From Hexactinellida sp. DTS-2022 (taxonomy: Eukaryota > Porifera > Hexactinellida), in assembly GCA_028753945.1 (NCBI GenBank), contig JAPNXP010000018.1, forward strand, positions 1,426,001-1,490,000: a stretch of DNA of 64,000 nucleotides, given 5' to 3'. Each line of letters opens with the position of its first letter. The stretch's first letter is position 1. This document shows positions 31,506 through 42,200 of this stretch, one piece after another. The notes under the pieces are model-generated. The model was not told the origin of the DNA, searched no databases, and saw only the letters and a program-made list of their open reading frames with translations. The position numbers and the translations under genes are program-made.

Positions 31506-32208
31506 TGGGTAAGATAGTTATATTCATTTTTGTGAATTTTATAGCCGTTATGAGAAACGGTCGGAATTCTTTAGAACAAAAACCCGAGACAACCAATCAG
31601 ATTTACTACTCAGTATAAAATAAACGACATTTGCTGATCCAACTATTTCAAAGTGCGTATGTTGAATTTTTGGATAAAGATTAAACCATATGTAGTCGGC
31701 TCAGTCCGCCAAAGTTAATTTGACCCAACTAGAGGACAACCCAATTAGCCGAATATTTGCAAGCCAAAATGAAACTCCGTCTCATAAAACCTGTGAAATG
31801 TGCCCATTATGCGAAGAACTGAATTAACCAGTAAATATGTTAAACGAAGCGCGTAGCCTCTACTTGCAAAATTTAGATTTTTAAGAAAAAACTTTAATAC
31901 AATTGTATATGTTTGTTAGAGATATTCGCCTGAATATAATGCAATTTATATATCGATGTGCATTTTGCAAGAAATTTAACTACAGTCGACTCCGATTAAT
32001 AAGGTAACCACGGGACCAGGTTACTTTGGCCCGATTAAGCGGAGAAATCTATTAACCGGAGTCGATCAAATTCGCTAGCGAAAATATGAAATATACATTA
32101 ATTTACCAGATGGGTTACCATGCATCACGATGGGTAAAATTCAATTTTAGCATTCGAACTAATAAGTGACTATTGCACAAACTATCAAAAATTAAGTTAA
32201 TTAATTAA
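31506..32208. other. Intergenic with inverted-repeat element remnant
   Basis: Contains the PP1 upstream region. At 31981-32067 CAGTCGACTCCGATTAATAA faces CTATTAACCGGAGTCGA, an imperfect inverted-repeat element related to the TA-flanked families. No gene seen. Confidence 0.5.
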
Positions 32209-33066
32209 TTAGCACGAATCTTTCTTAACAGAGAACTTCTTGGCAAACTCCGCGTGAGTAGCAACTCCTACCTCCACGGCATCCAAGAAAGCGTTCCTGA
32301 CTCCGTTTCTCTCCAAGGAATGCAGCCCCCTTACGGTGATGCCTCCGGGAGAGCACACGTTGTCTCTCAGCTGAGACACGTGGGTGTCTCCGGATTCTAA
32401 GATGCTCAACCCGGCGCCTATCAGCGTCTGAGCGACTAGCTTTATCCCCTCCCCTTTCTTGAGTCCGGCCTCTAGGCCTCCGTCCGCTAGCGCCTCTGCC
32501 ACCAGCAGCAGGTACGCCACGCCGCACCCACACATGGAGCTGACGGTGTCAACGTGTCGCTCCTCCACAGGCAGACAGGAGCCCACCGAGCTCATGAGTC
32601 CCCGCACGAGACTCGACTCCTCTGCAGTCACATCAGCTGACTGCGCCATTGCACTGGCGCATGCCAACACGCCAGAACTGGTGTTAAGAGCCAAGCGTAC
32701 AACAGGCGTGCCTTCAGGCAGGATATGCTGGTAGGAAGCTATAGTTATGCAGGCAGAGAGAGAAACCACGAGGTGTCGAGAGCTCCAGTTTGGAATAGCC
32801 CGTAGCACCGGCTCGACGAGATGCGGCTTAACAGCCACGAATATTACATCGCATGCCTCAACCAGCTCGCTGTTGCTAAGCAACATCTTGATACCAAACT
32901 TGTCTCTGATTCTCTGAGCGGTCTGCTCCGTTAGACAGGACCCGGTGATCTGGTCGGGACGGACAGACCCGCTTCTCAGCCACCCGGACACAAGAGGGAC
33001 CACTATGTTCCCGAATCCAATAAATCCTATTCTAATACCGTCTGCTAGTAGCTTTGATTCTGCCAT
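32209..33066 (-). CDS. PYCR: Pyrroline-5-carboxylate reductase
   Basis: Single exon, 285 aa, the usual family length. The N-terminal Rossmann motif reads IGFIGFGNIVVPLVSGWL. The middle VIFVAVKPHLVEPVL is the NADPH-domain strand typical of P5CR. The C-terminal dimerisation domain holds SPGGITVRGLHSLE, the conserved P5CR signature, and CGCGVAYLLLVAEALADGG (the G.GPAY-equivalent loop). The enzyme makes proline from pyrroline-5-carboxylate with NAD(P)H. No mitochondrial presequence is obvious, so a cytosolic PYCR3-like form is the likelier reading. The nearest gene is PP1, 0.7 kb downstream on the same strand. Confidence 0.95.
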   Translation of the reverse strand: MAESKLLADGIRIGFIGFGNIVVPLVSGWLRSGSVRPDQITGSCLTEQTAQRIRDKFGIKMLLSNSELVEACDVIFVAVKPHLVEPVLRAIPNWSSRHLVVSLSACITIASYQHILPEGTPVVRLALNTSSGVLACASAMAQSADVTAEESSLVRGLMSSVGSCLPVEERHVDTVSSMCGCGVAYLLLVAEALADGGLEAGLKKGEGIKLVAQTLIGAGLSILESGDTHVSQLRDNVCSPGGITVRGLHSLERNGVRNAFLDAVEVGVATHAEFAKKFSVKKDSC

Positions 33067-34008
33067 TCGGCTCGAATTTCTACAATATAGTTTAACTAGG
33101 AATAGTTGTGCATCCCAATGTATAGAGATGTGTGGAGTTTAATTGATAAACTTCAGATACACTTAGATTAAATGAGTTACAAGTTATAACTTGAGAAAAT
33201 GCAAGTTGAGTCAAAATATGTAGTGAACGAATTTGTGATGCAACTACCAAACAATATTATAATTTTCAATATTTTAACTCATTGAGAGGATCTCAGCAGT
33301 TCGGAAACTCATCTAAAAAAACCACTGCTAACAGCTATACAAATGCATAATATTAAGTAATATTATCCACCAAACAAGTTCATAAGCCTGGGCAGCTGTC
33401 CATCAGAGATAGCACTGAGAGGGACACAGTGGGACGGATCAGGATACAGTTTTGTAGCAGCAATGACAGAACAGCGGCAACAACTGGGGGGAGGCGAGGG
33501 GAAGCAATAGAAAACGGTTAAACAGAACTCTGTAAACTCTCGTTATAAAGAAATGCTTGGGATCTGTAAATTCCTTCGTTATATCCGGATATTCGTTATA
33601 AGCGGATAATAATTAATGCATTTAGGCTCTGGGAAAAATCTCCATTTCGTTATAAGCTGTTATTTGGTCATATATGACTTGGTTATAACGGGAGTTTACT
33701 ATAACTAAGTGAAGCGTATGAGCTAAAAAAAAAAGTATAATATTGTCGTATTACACAGAGATCTGTATAAACAGGAGTGAAACACGTCGAGAGGACAAAG
33801 TTTGAAGTAGGAGCTGAAGAAATGGATACTTCCATAGAAGTAATACAAAACTCATTCTAGGTTACAAACCTTGAGGCGTATATAATTCTAATAGCACTGA
33901 CTCAACCTTGTTGTTGGACTGGTACAAAATAAATAGTAAAACTATAAATAACATAAAAAAGTAAAAGTTGAAGTGAAATATTGTAGAAATACTGGCATTG
34001 TTACTTGG
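33067..34008. other. Intergenic between P5CR and calpain 3' end
   Basis: No gene supported. Holds a copy of the GTTATAACGAAG-family MITE at 33532-33703. The rest is AT-rich and probably contains the P5CR promoter. Confidence 0.5.
33532..33703. mobile_element. Inverted-repeat MITE, GTTATAACGAAG family (copy 2)
   Basis: GTAAACTCTCGTTATAAAGAA at the left faces TTGGTTATAACGGGAGTTTAC at the right. The interior has CGTTATATCCGGATATTCG and AATTAATGCATTTAG as in the other copies. Confidence 0.75.
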
Positions 34009-37000
34009 CTATAGTTTAAGAGAGTTGAGCAGGAAGGTCTCCAGTGAGAAGGTGAGAGTCTTCTTTTTAGGATCGTGCTTAAGTTTAAAAATATCTGATA
34101 GCATCTTTACCCGACACACTATCGCAATGAAATCCTGGATGTTAATCTTCTCCTGAGTGGAGAATCTGTTTATGATAACCTCGAGACACTGGGTGCTGAG
34201 GTCATACCCGAGCTCCTGAAGAGCGAGAGACAGCTACAAGAGTACAGGCAGTTGAACAATAATAAATTGATTATAATATTTGGTTGTTGACCAAAATACC
34301 ATACACAAGCATAAATGAATGTCGAGATTAATATAATACAGTGGATGTCCGTTATAAGAACATCGTCGGGAACTGCATATAATCATTATAATGTTCTTAT
34401 ATATGTTATTATATAGCCTGATGCCATGAACTATACACTTCTGATTACTAATTATATAAACTCTCACTTCGTGCTTGCTAATGGTGTGGCTCTGAGGCTC
34501 CACAGTCTTTCTGAACACGCTCCTCCACCTCCCGATGTAGCTTATGAGCGCTAGGCACTGCTCGCAGCTGAGAGCCCCGGCCCGGTCCCTATCCGCCAGC
34601 TGGACGAGGGAGCGACAGGTGTCTCTCTCCAACACACACCTGGTCAGGTCCCGGCTGAGAGCGGCCGTCAGGATGTCCGTCAGCTCTTCTGCGTCCACGC
34701 GGCCGTCGCTGCCAGCCATGCGAATGAACATCTAGGCAGACAATAAGAATTCGATAACGGGGACAATCGTGTAACCAGACATCCTGTTGATAACGGACTT
34801 CTTGTATACAAAATTAATGTATTCACTTGGGAAGTTGATAAGAAATTCCCGAGTTGTCTCAATTAAAAGGGTTTCACTCTATAGTCTACAGGGTTTGATA
34901 CAGAAATTTTTCCTGGGGGGGGAACATTACTAGAAACAGACTGTTCCCTTGGATAAAGGAGCAGAATATACATGTATAGGCCAAAATTAGGACAATTCCT
35001 GGGATGGGGCATCATTCCTGGGGTGGGGAAATTTTGTTGGGGGGGGGGGAATCCCAGGCCCACCCCTCCTCTGTATCACACCCTGGTATATAACAATCAA
35101 TCACCAGTTAGAATAGAATAGAACAGGTCTCACCTGTTTCCCCATCTGCAGCCTGTCAGCTGACACATCTCTCCCAGAGCTGAGGTGGCTGATGTCCCCC
35201 ACCGCGCTAGGGTCTGTCTCTTCGGGAGAACCTCTGTTCGGATGTAGGAGAGACGACTCTGTGAAGACGCGCAACAGGAACTCCCCTTCTGTCCTCGGTT
35301 CGAATATACACGGGATTATCGCATAGCGGCCTGGCAGCAAGTCAAACCGCGCTAAGGAACACAACACAGCAGTAATAACGTAGAATAGATTGAGTAGCAC
35401 TGAATACTAACCAGATACCTCTCTTAGATTCGTGAAACTCCCACTGTTCGAAACTGATCGGGTGTAATCGAAGAACTTTCTATTTAGAGGGAGAGAGGAG
35501 CTAGGCAGTTTGTAAATTGAGAATCCAATTGAGTTATTCTGAAAGCCCCGGCACTTCTGGGCCCTGGAGTCCTTCTGCATGAGCGCTACGATGACGGAGC
35601 ACTTCCCTTCTCCGTCTGCGTCTTCGCTGAGCTCTATGCAGATCTGCGGGTTGTTGCAGAACGTGGCGTTGTTCCTGCATCCCCCAGCTGTCCCCTACAA
35701 GTGTATGCTAACCAATACTCTACCCGGCCCTGGATACCGGAGCTTTTGCCACACTTAGCAGTGCTAAGTATAATATTTAGGTCGGTTTTAATGGTTTCCA
35801 CCAACAGGATACCTACCGAAGTAGCCAAAATCAATGGAATTACATCACAGTGATCAACTAATGTGTAGCAATTTTATCATACCAATGTCATTTTTATTGA
35901 CCCGGCGCTTATTCGGGTAAATACGGTAAATGCTGACATTGATAAATGTGGACTCTGCTTAATAGAGCCACAGGTTAAATGGGCCAACATTTCACATGAT
36001 TTTTTGAACTGAATTACAGTTTGGTTTGCAAATTTTCGGTTAATTAGATTCTCCGAGTAGTAATTAATTTGGTCAAACTACCTCGGCACAAAGTGAGCCA
36101 ATTAAGTGGAGTATACTACTACGTATAAATATGTATATATAGTATATACAGTCAGTCCCTTTATATCGAAGTGGGATATAACGAAATACCCGGTTAAAGC
36201 GAAATGTGATGTTTCCCCCAGAGTACTAAATGCATTTATTTTCATCCGCTTATAACGAATACATGGTTATATCGAAGGAGTATACTGTACAGGTCCCTTG
36301 GACTTCGTTATAACGGGAATTCACTATATGTAATGTTAAATACCTTCTGCTTGGACCAGGAGCCGGAGAAGGATGCCAGGTTCCAGCTCTGGATGCTCTG
36401 ATCCTCGTCCAGATCGTCTATGGAGGAATGGCAAATCTCCAAATCAGAGAACTCTTTCTGGAAATCTGCAAAAGACATCCAAAACTCTCCGTCATCAGAA
36501 AATATTAAATCCAAACTAGTTCGTTCCTAAACACATTAATGAAGTGTAATGGATACAATTAATGTAGATTTTGTATAAATGGATAGGTTTAGCGAAAACT
36601 ATATATAATGAATTACCTATTAACGGCCAACACTTTTTAATGTAATTTCCAGGCACTGGCAAGGTCAAGATTCACCTTTGCGAAGACGAGTTTTCGAATT
36701 AAAAAGGTGCTGGCCGATCTATAGCTAAGCCCAAATTATATTCGGATCTTAAATACTCACACAAATGGCAATGATTAACTACACATTACACACACACACT
36801 ACCTCCTCAGAAACAGATCTCCACTGGGGGCTGTTGTCAGACCAGTCCCCTTTCCACTCGCGCTCATTCCCCCAGGGGTTCCGCACTCGCACCATGTCCA
36901 GCGCGCCGTGTCGACGCAGGTGCACTCTCCTGGCGTCTGTCACGGTGTAGGCGTGTCCGGCTATCAGACCGTTAGCGAGCTTGGTCTCTGTCTGCTCGCT

Positions 37001-38700
37001 GCTGTCTGTGCGAATGGAACAGCTGATCAGCCCCGACCTGAGCATCGCTTTGCTGACGAGCGAGAACAGGTCCTGCTCTGTGCGCCGCCTCGCCATGTCC
37101 ACCACCTCCTGCACCCCCCCGGTGAAGTCCTCCATCGCCTCCGAAGTCCTGCCGCCCTAATCCCCCATATAATATATGTAGACAGCGAACTCCCGGTATA
37201 GCGAAGTCGGATATAACGAAGTGGAGCTTTTCCCTCAGAGCAATAAATGCATTTATTATTATCCGCTTATAACCAGTGGCGGATCTCTTTTAAATTATTT
37301 GGGGGCAAGATTAGTTTTATCAATTAGAAAAATTGTTAGACTTGCACTGATTTTAATGAAATATATTATTTACAACAGGGATAAAATTATTCGGGGATCC
37401 GCCACTGCTTATAACGTATATCTGGATATAACGAAGGAATTTACAGGTGCCAATCACTTCGTTATAACGAGAGTTCACTGTATTTATATAGATTTAATCC
37501 TTGTTTAAATCATTATTTGGAGTTTGCATCTGTCACTGAGCATGGAAAAATAAATCCACATTTGTGTCAGACCACGATTTATTATATCCATTGTCCAAAA
37601 TACAATGTTGGTGACAATTTTAAGTTGCTACGCACGGTTAATCTAAAATAAAAGGTATTGCTCTAGTGAATTTCCAGATCGCGATTATGCAGCATAGATT
37701 GCTTGAAGTCCCATGCAAAATGCAAACAAATAACATCTACACATTCTACAGAATTAGAACTCGGGTCTAGCTTACTACCGTGAGTATACTATTATTGCTA
37801 TTAGTATTAACGCACCTTTAACGCCTCGTAAGAGCCGTGCAACTTGGCGTACGCCTTCTCCAGGAGAGCGGGCCAAATCTCGTTCCTCTGTGGAGAGTGT
37901 GCGAACACCAGCTGGCTGTTGTAGGTGGGCAGATAGTCATCCACCACCACATCCACCCACTCGCCAAAGTGCCACAGTCTGAAGTGGAATATGCCGGCGT
38001 ACTGTTTCTCAAAGCTCTGGTCCTCGGGTACCACCTGCATATATAGTTAGATCAAACTACTCAACACACAGTGAGGATAGGCTTATTCATGTATATTGCA
38101 GAACGTTTCAGACATTAGTCATTATTTCCACAAATAAGCACAGATGGGAAATACTTTAATAATAATAAAGAAATGGAGATTTTGTAAAGTGTCTCACATT
38201 GTAGAACTTTGGGGAGAGGGTCCCTATGAATTAAGTTGGGAAGTTAAGAATAAATTCATAAAAATATGTTCCATTCCGTTCAATAATCATGTACTATGTA
38301 GTACTTGACACTTGTTAAGATAAATAATATACAATTAAGTAGCTATAAAATAAGTTTGTTATATCATTAAATTTCACAAACTAATACAATATGCAATAAT
38401 GAGTTTTACCACTCTTAGTAGAGACTTGTTCTGCGCGAGAGAGGCCATAGCGGACAGCAGCCAACAGTCTCCCAGCATTCCCTGCGTGACGTCAAACCGA
38501 CTGGCTCCGTCCACCATCAGCTTAGGGTCTGCTGTGAAGTCCGGCGGTCTGCGCCAGACCATCCTGACAGGAGACTTCTGTCTGTAGAACACGGACTCGG
38601 GCTCGGGGGGGAAGTGGGAGTCGGTGAACAGCTGATTATTCGAGAGGCACTGTCTTCTGAGGGCCTGGAAGTCCTGAGAGGCTAGGTTACTCCGGATCAT
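34009..38700 (-). CDS. Classical calpain, catalytic large subunit
   Basis: Eight exons (38410-38700, 37816-38034, 36803-37156, 36344-36526, 35412-35694, 35134-35351, 34468-34731, 34009-34233) join in frame to 678 aa. The catalytic triad is intact: C79 in [12 protein letters not shown]238 in [10 protein letters not shown] and N263 in [10 protein letters not shown]2-like (CBSW) domain follows ([25 protein letters not shown]), then a penta-EF-hand tail (about 520-678). Some EF loops look degenerate ([10 protein letters not shown] lacks the usual pattern). Calpains are Ca2+-activated cytosolic cysteine proteases that cut cytoskeletal and signalling proteins. The end of exon 1 is ambiguous by one codon (38410 or 38413). 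Five of the seven introns hold a recognisable MITE. Confidence 0.94.
34339..34412. mobile_element. Truncated CAGTGGATG-family MITE in calpain intron 7
   Basis: Left end CAGTGGATGTCCGTTATAAG and the GAACATCGTCGGGAACTG block match the full copies at 28994 and 63670. The right half is deleted or diverged. Confidence 0.65.
34889..35085. mobile_element. Non-autonomous element, CAGGGTTTGATA family (copy 2), calpain intron 6
   Basis: 197 bp. Left end CAGGGTTTGATACAGAAA faces right end CTCTGTATCACACCCTG. The interior is G-rich. CAGGG ends resemble hAT elements, but no clean 8-bp duplication is visible at the flanks. Confidence 0.7.
36148..36330. mobile_element. Inverted-repeat MITE, GTTATAACGAAG family (copy 3), calpain intron 4
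   Basis: Left CAGTCAGTCCCTTTATATCG faces right TTCGTTATAACGGGAATTCAC. The interior carries CGGTTAAAGCGAAATG and AAATGCATTTATTTTCATCC, as in sister copies. Confidence 0.7.
36612..36732. mobile_element. Non-autonomous element, GGCCAACACC family (copy 2), calpain intron 3
   Basis: TAACGGCCAACACTTTTTAA at the left faces AAAAAGGTGCTGGCCG at the right, with a shared CAGGCACTGGCAA core. Matches 28685-28823 in order and spacing. Confidence 0.65.
37178..37480. mobile_element. Inverted-repeat MITE, GTTATAACGAAG family (copy 4), host of a nested hAT MITE, calpain intron 2
   Basis: Left end near GACAGCGAACTCCCGGTATA and right end CGTTATAACGAGAGTTCACTG. It is interrupted between CTTATAAC repeats by a 134-bp element (37274-37407). 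Without the insert it matches the length and block order of the sister copies. Confidence 0.75.
37274..37407. mobile_element. hAT-type MITE nested in another MITE, 8-bp target duplication
   Basis: 134 bp with ends CAGTGGCGGATCTC and GGGATCCGCCACTG. It is flanked on both sides by the same 8 bp, CTTATAAC (37266-37273 and 37408-37415), which occurs once in the uninterrupted host sequence. CAGTGGCGG ends and 8-bp duplications are hAT hallmarks. Confidence 0.85.
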
Positions 38701-38957
38701 GCTTTGAATAGAAATATGTCTCAGTAAGTAACGATAAGCAAACGCGCAAATTATACACCCTCTCTTGATCTTAGCGGAATTAAAGTACTACTTGAGATTT
38801 GTATGTTGAAACATTTCGTACTAAAAGTCTAAAACTAGCATGATTTTTTCTAAAAAAACTAAAATATGGAATAAAATAAACGGAAACTTTTTCAGGATTT
38901 ACAGTGCAAGAAAATTTTTAATCTCTGATGAATAGCCTCTCGCTTCTAAACTCATAA

Positions 38958-40718
38958 TTACAAACTAGAGGGAATAGGATATTGTTCTAAGAGCAGTTTG
39001 ACAGTATTCAGTGACTGCACCAAGACCTCACTGAACCCGTCAGCTGTCACAGTATGCGGACACGAGTTGAAAGAGCTCACTACGAAGTGAACAGCAAACG
39101 CCTCCGGGTTGTAACACACCCCGTACCCATCTTCCACCAGAGGGGCGAAGCCTACATAAGTATAATACTCGTTCGGCAGTTGGCTAGAGGAGATGCGCAT
39201 GTGAGTGCTACGAGTGTATCCAGTGTCTGAGAATAATCTGGGAGACATGCCCTGCTCAATGGCTAGTTTCTGCAGGCCGAACAGGTGTCTGTCTATCGCC
39301 TGTCCATTCCACGCATCGATTGAGTATCTCCTGTGCTCTTCATTATACCTATTCAGCAAGCGCAGCTTGACTGCAGTATCTGCGTTAGAACAAATAGCTT
39401 CTACCAATTCAGTAGACTCGGAGGATATCGGTCTTATCGTGTCGGTGCGGCCCTGGGAGAACTGTCGGGTGGCACAACTCTCGTAGCAAGCAGTTGGTTT
39501 GCTATGCAGTCTGTAGAACGCTAATTGGATCCCCAGCTGAATGCTGCTGTCCGGACTGATCCTACGCGACTTGGGCAGACTCTTCCCGAACCCGGAGAAG
39601 GAGAACAGCTTAACGTCCAGCTTCTTGCACAGCTGAGTCAGTCTGTACTTAGCGTCCCGTATGTGCCCAGCCACGGCGGGGGATATCTCCCAGCGCAGCT
39701 CCTCGGGAGCGGGCAGCGCTACTACAGCTGACTCGGGGGTGTGTCCGGTGCTGCTGTAAGCCGCGCGCGCTTGCGTCATAGCCGCAGGGCCGTCAGTGGT
39801 CGCGTGCTCCATAGCGGCTGACGAGTACCCGTCTCTTGATACCACTTTCTGGTATCTAATATCATTCCAGCGATTGAAGTATCGGAAATCTTGCGATATA
39901 TCTCCTGTCATCGTTTGCAAGTAGAAAGACTCATAGCTTTTAACCCCAGGCTCGTCTAGCTCTACCGCTAGCAGACTCTGCTCTATCACATCAAGCGAAT
40001 GCTTGTTCGCAGGTGACGTCATCATTTCCTGTCTGGCCACGCTCCAGGTGTGTCTGTCCAGCGTGGTTAGCACTCCCACCGGGACTCGAGTCTCGTCGGG
40101 CATAGCAACAATACTGGACAACAGGCATTTGATCTGGCTGGACGGGAGGACGCGCTTAGCATCTCCGCTTCCCGTGTAAATAGGGAGCTTAAAGTACCGA
40201 CCCCTGTGGATCACCAGAACGTGATTGCTGTCCGGAGAGAAGCGTAGCGAGTCTACCTCTCTGCCCGGGACCCTGTAGGTGCCTGCCAGGAACTTGAACT
40301 GGTGCATGCATAGCGGGGTGTCCCCGGCCCGCTCCGGGGGCAAGCTGCCGCTACGGATCGTATCGAAGAACACGCCAGTCCGGTGCAAGTATACACTGAT
40401 ATAGTCCAGCAGGTGGGAGAGAGTGGGGAACTCGTGCTTAGTGCGCATGGACACCGGCGTCGAGAAGACACACAGCGGAGCTCTGAACCTGAGATAGGCG
40501 GACTCGAGCCACCACTCGGAGAGCCAGTTGTCAGTGCTGGCTGCTCGTTCCTGTAACAGCTGTTGCAAATAGATGCCTTCGTTGCTTAGAAACTCACTTG
40601 CAACTCTCGTAGTCTTCGAGAACTCCTCTGGTGTCAGTAGGGGACGGACATACTTAAGGTATTTGCGAATAGTTTGATCCAGCGGAGGAACTGGCAGTTT
40701 GGGAAGATCGGACGACAT
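38958..40718 (-). CDS. Carnitine O-acyltransferase (CRAT/CROT type), intronless
   Basis: Single exon, 586 aa, the size of carnitine acetyl-/octanoyltransferases. The N-terminus LPKLPVPPLDQTIRKYLKYV and the WLSEWWLESAYLRFR block are family signatures. The catalytic histidine lies in AMEHATTDGP (about residue 304). DGYGVCYNPE and SSFNSC near the C-terminus form the acyl/carnitine pocket. The enzyme moves acyl groups between CoA and carnitine, supplying short- or medium-chain acyl shuttling for peroxisomes and mitochondria. No membrane segments are present, so CPT1 is excluded, and no clear mitochondrial presequence is seen. It ends in SSL, at best a weak peroxisomal signal. The calpain start lies 257 bp downstream on the same strand. 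Confidence 0.93.
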   Translation of the reverse strand: MSSDLPKLPVPPLDQTIRKYLKYVRPLLTPEEFSKTTRVASEFLSNEGIYLQQLLQERAASTDNWLSEWWLESAYLRFRAPLCVFSTPVSMRTKHEFPTLSHLLDYISVYLHRTGVFFDTIRSGSLPPERAGDTPLCMHQFKFLAGTYRVPGREVDSLRFSPDSNHVLVIHRGRYFKLPIYTGSGDAKRVLPSSQIKCLLSSIVAMPDETRVPVGVLTTLDRHTWSVARQEMMTSPANKHSLDVIEQSLLAVELDEPGVKSYESFYLQTMTGDISQDFRYFNRWNDIRYQKVVSRDGYSSAAMEHATTDGPAAMTQARAAYSSTGHTPESAVVALPAPEELRWEISPAVAGHIRDAKYRLTQLCKKLDVKLFSFSGFGKSLPKSRRISPDSSIQLGIQLAFYRLHSKPTACYESCATRQFSQGRTDTIRPISSESTELVEAICSNADTAVKLRLLNRYNEEHRRYSIDAWNGQAIDRHLFGLQKLAIEQGMSPRLFSDTGYTRSTHMRISSSQLPNEYYTYVGFAPLVEDGYGVCYNPEAFAVHFVVSSFNSCPHTVTADGFSEVLVQSLNTVKLLLEQYPIPSSL

Positions 40719-41096
40719 GGTAAATAAACTGGTGACTAACGAAAGCAGATAACGAGTACCAAGAATGTAAATTAATTGAAGAAAGAACTGCTATACAGCA
40801 TTGAAATAGAAAAGATTTATTCGTGTGCAGACAGAATCACAATGTTTGCAATAGATTCGGATCACAAGTATAGAAGTTACGTTGAATTGAGATCTTTTGA
40901 GAGTTGGTAAATCTAACTATGAACTGGTAGAGTGTAGAGTTTAATTAATTTTATGCATTTTTAGAGGTTTCTGAAGTAGTCTGGTGGACACTGGATCTGT
41001 CTCTGCATAGGTGCAAGATGACGAAGGAGCCATTGAGAAAGCAGATTATTGATTGCATAAACATAAAATATTTTGTGTAGTTTGATAAACAGTAAC

Positions 41097-41237
41097 CAAG
41101 TCGGATATAACGAAATAACCGTTTATAGCGAAATGGACACTAAATACATTAATTATTATCCGCTTATAACGAATATTCGGATATAACGAAGGAATTTACA
41201 GGTCCCAAGCAGATCTTTATAACGAGGGTTTACTGTA
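41097..41237. mobile_element. GTTATAACGAAG-family MITE (copy 5, left end missing)
   Basis: AAGTCGGATATAACGAAATA, then ATTATCCGCTTATAACGAAT and TATAACGAGGGTTTACTG, match the other family members. The far left end is not recognisable. Confidence 0.65.
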
Positions 41238-41480
41238 TATTATTAGGGGGTTGATGAATGGTGGAATCTAGAGGAATTACTAAATTTAAGTGGAATCAAC
41301 TAAACGGTGGAATCTAGTCGATCTTCTAAAAATCAACTGAATAATGGAATCAAGTTGAATTTGATTTGTCAATTATCGATTTGTGGCATTTGATCTGTCA
41401 ATTATTTGTCAATTTGATTTGTCAGTGGAATTTGATTTGTCAATTTGTCAATTATCGAGAAAATAGCACAGAATAATAAA
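41238..41480. repeat. Local direct repeats (GTGGAATCTAG / ATTTGTCAATT words)
   Basis: The words GGTGGAATCTAG and AATTTGATTTGTCAA recur several times within 240 bp. Locally expanded low-complexity sequence; no gene. Confidence 0.5.
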
Positions 41481-41819
41481 TAATGTTATGAATTAATCAA
41501 ATGCCATGACGATTCGTCTTCCATCAAAAGCATCCAGAACAGTATCAAAATAACTTAAACAATAATATATTGCACAATTATGTCATCTATTAATGTGTCG
41601 TTGATGCAATTTAGAAGTTTCGCTGAGCTCGTTTACCCTCCCCATGTTGGACTTCAGTATTACGAATTAGAGTTAGGATCATATAATGAAAAGTACACAA
41701 CACATGTGTCTTGGGCATATACACCAAGTTTGGGGTTCTGGGGGGGGAACTATATGTAAGATGTTACTTGCTAGTCTTTAGTGATTATAGCGAAATAAGA
41801 CCATAATTATTTAATGGTA

Positions 41820-42200
41820 TAGTAATTGGACCCTCCTCCCCCAAGTTTTTGAATGGATACTTGAAAGGCTGCGATTAACAGCTTTGAGGAGATGTTAGTT
41901 CTCAAGTCCAAGAGCATCTCACTGGGCGAAAAAGCAAGGGGATAGTAGGCAATTCTGCTCCCACATCCTCCTGTAGGTAGCCTCCATCTTGTTGGGCAGC
42001 AGCACGAACAGACTCGGCAGCAGGTGGCCATCCCGCATAGGATGAGGCCCTACATTGAGTGCATGCACCCAGACCGGCAGGCTGCGCTCGCTGGCGCTAT
42101 ATTGTCCGCTTCAGACTCCAGCTTGGGTGCCCTAAGATGCTGTCACCACACTCTCCCCACTATGAGCTATCCGTGTTTCCCTCTTGGTGAAAACACGGCA
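41820..42200 (-). pseudogene. MULE-type transposase fragment
   Basis: On the minus strand around 42050-41930 the translation reads HPMRDGHLLPSLFVLLPNKM followed by EATYRRMWEQ. This is the typical FPLVYALLPNK-EETY block of MULE-type DNA transposases. In-frame stops follow shortly after. It is a decayed fragment separate from the larger remnant at 45.1-47.6 kb. Confidence 0.65.

Noticed and set aside
34863-35063. Minus-strand open frame in calpain intron 6
   Set aside because: It lies within a non-autonomous element (34889-35085) with G-runs; not an exon.
41807-42031. Cys-rich minus-strand open frame considered as a small secreted protein
   Set aside because: The other minus-strand frame over the same DNA gives a clear MULE transposase block, so this is a decayed transposon.
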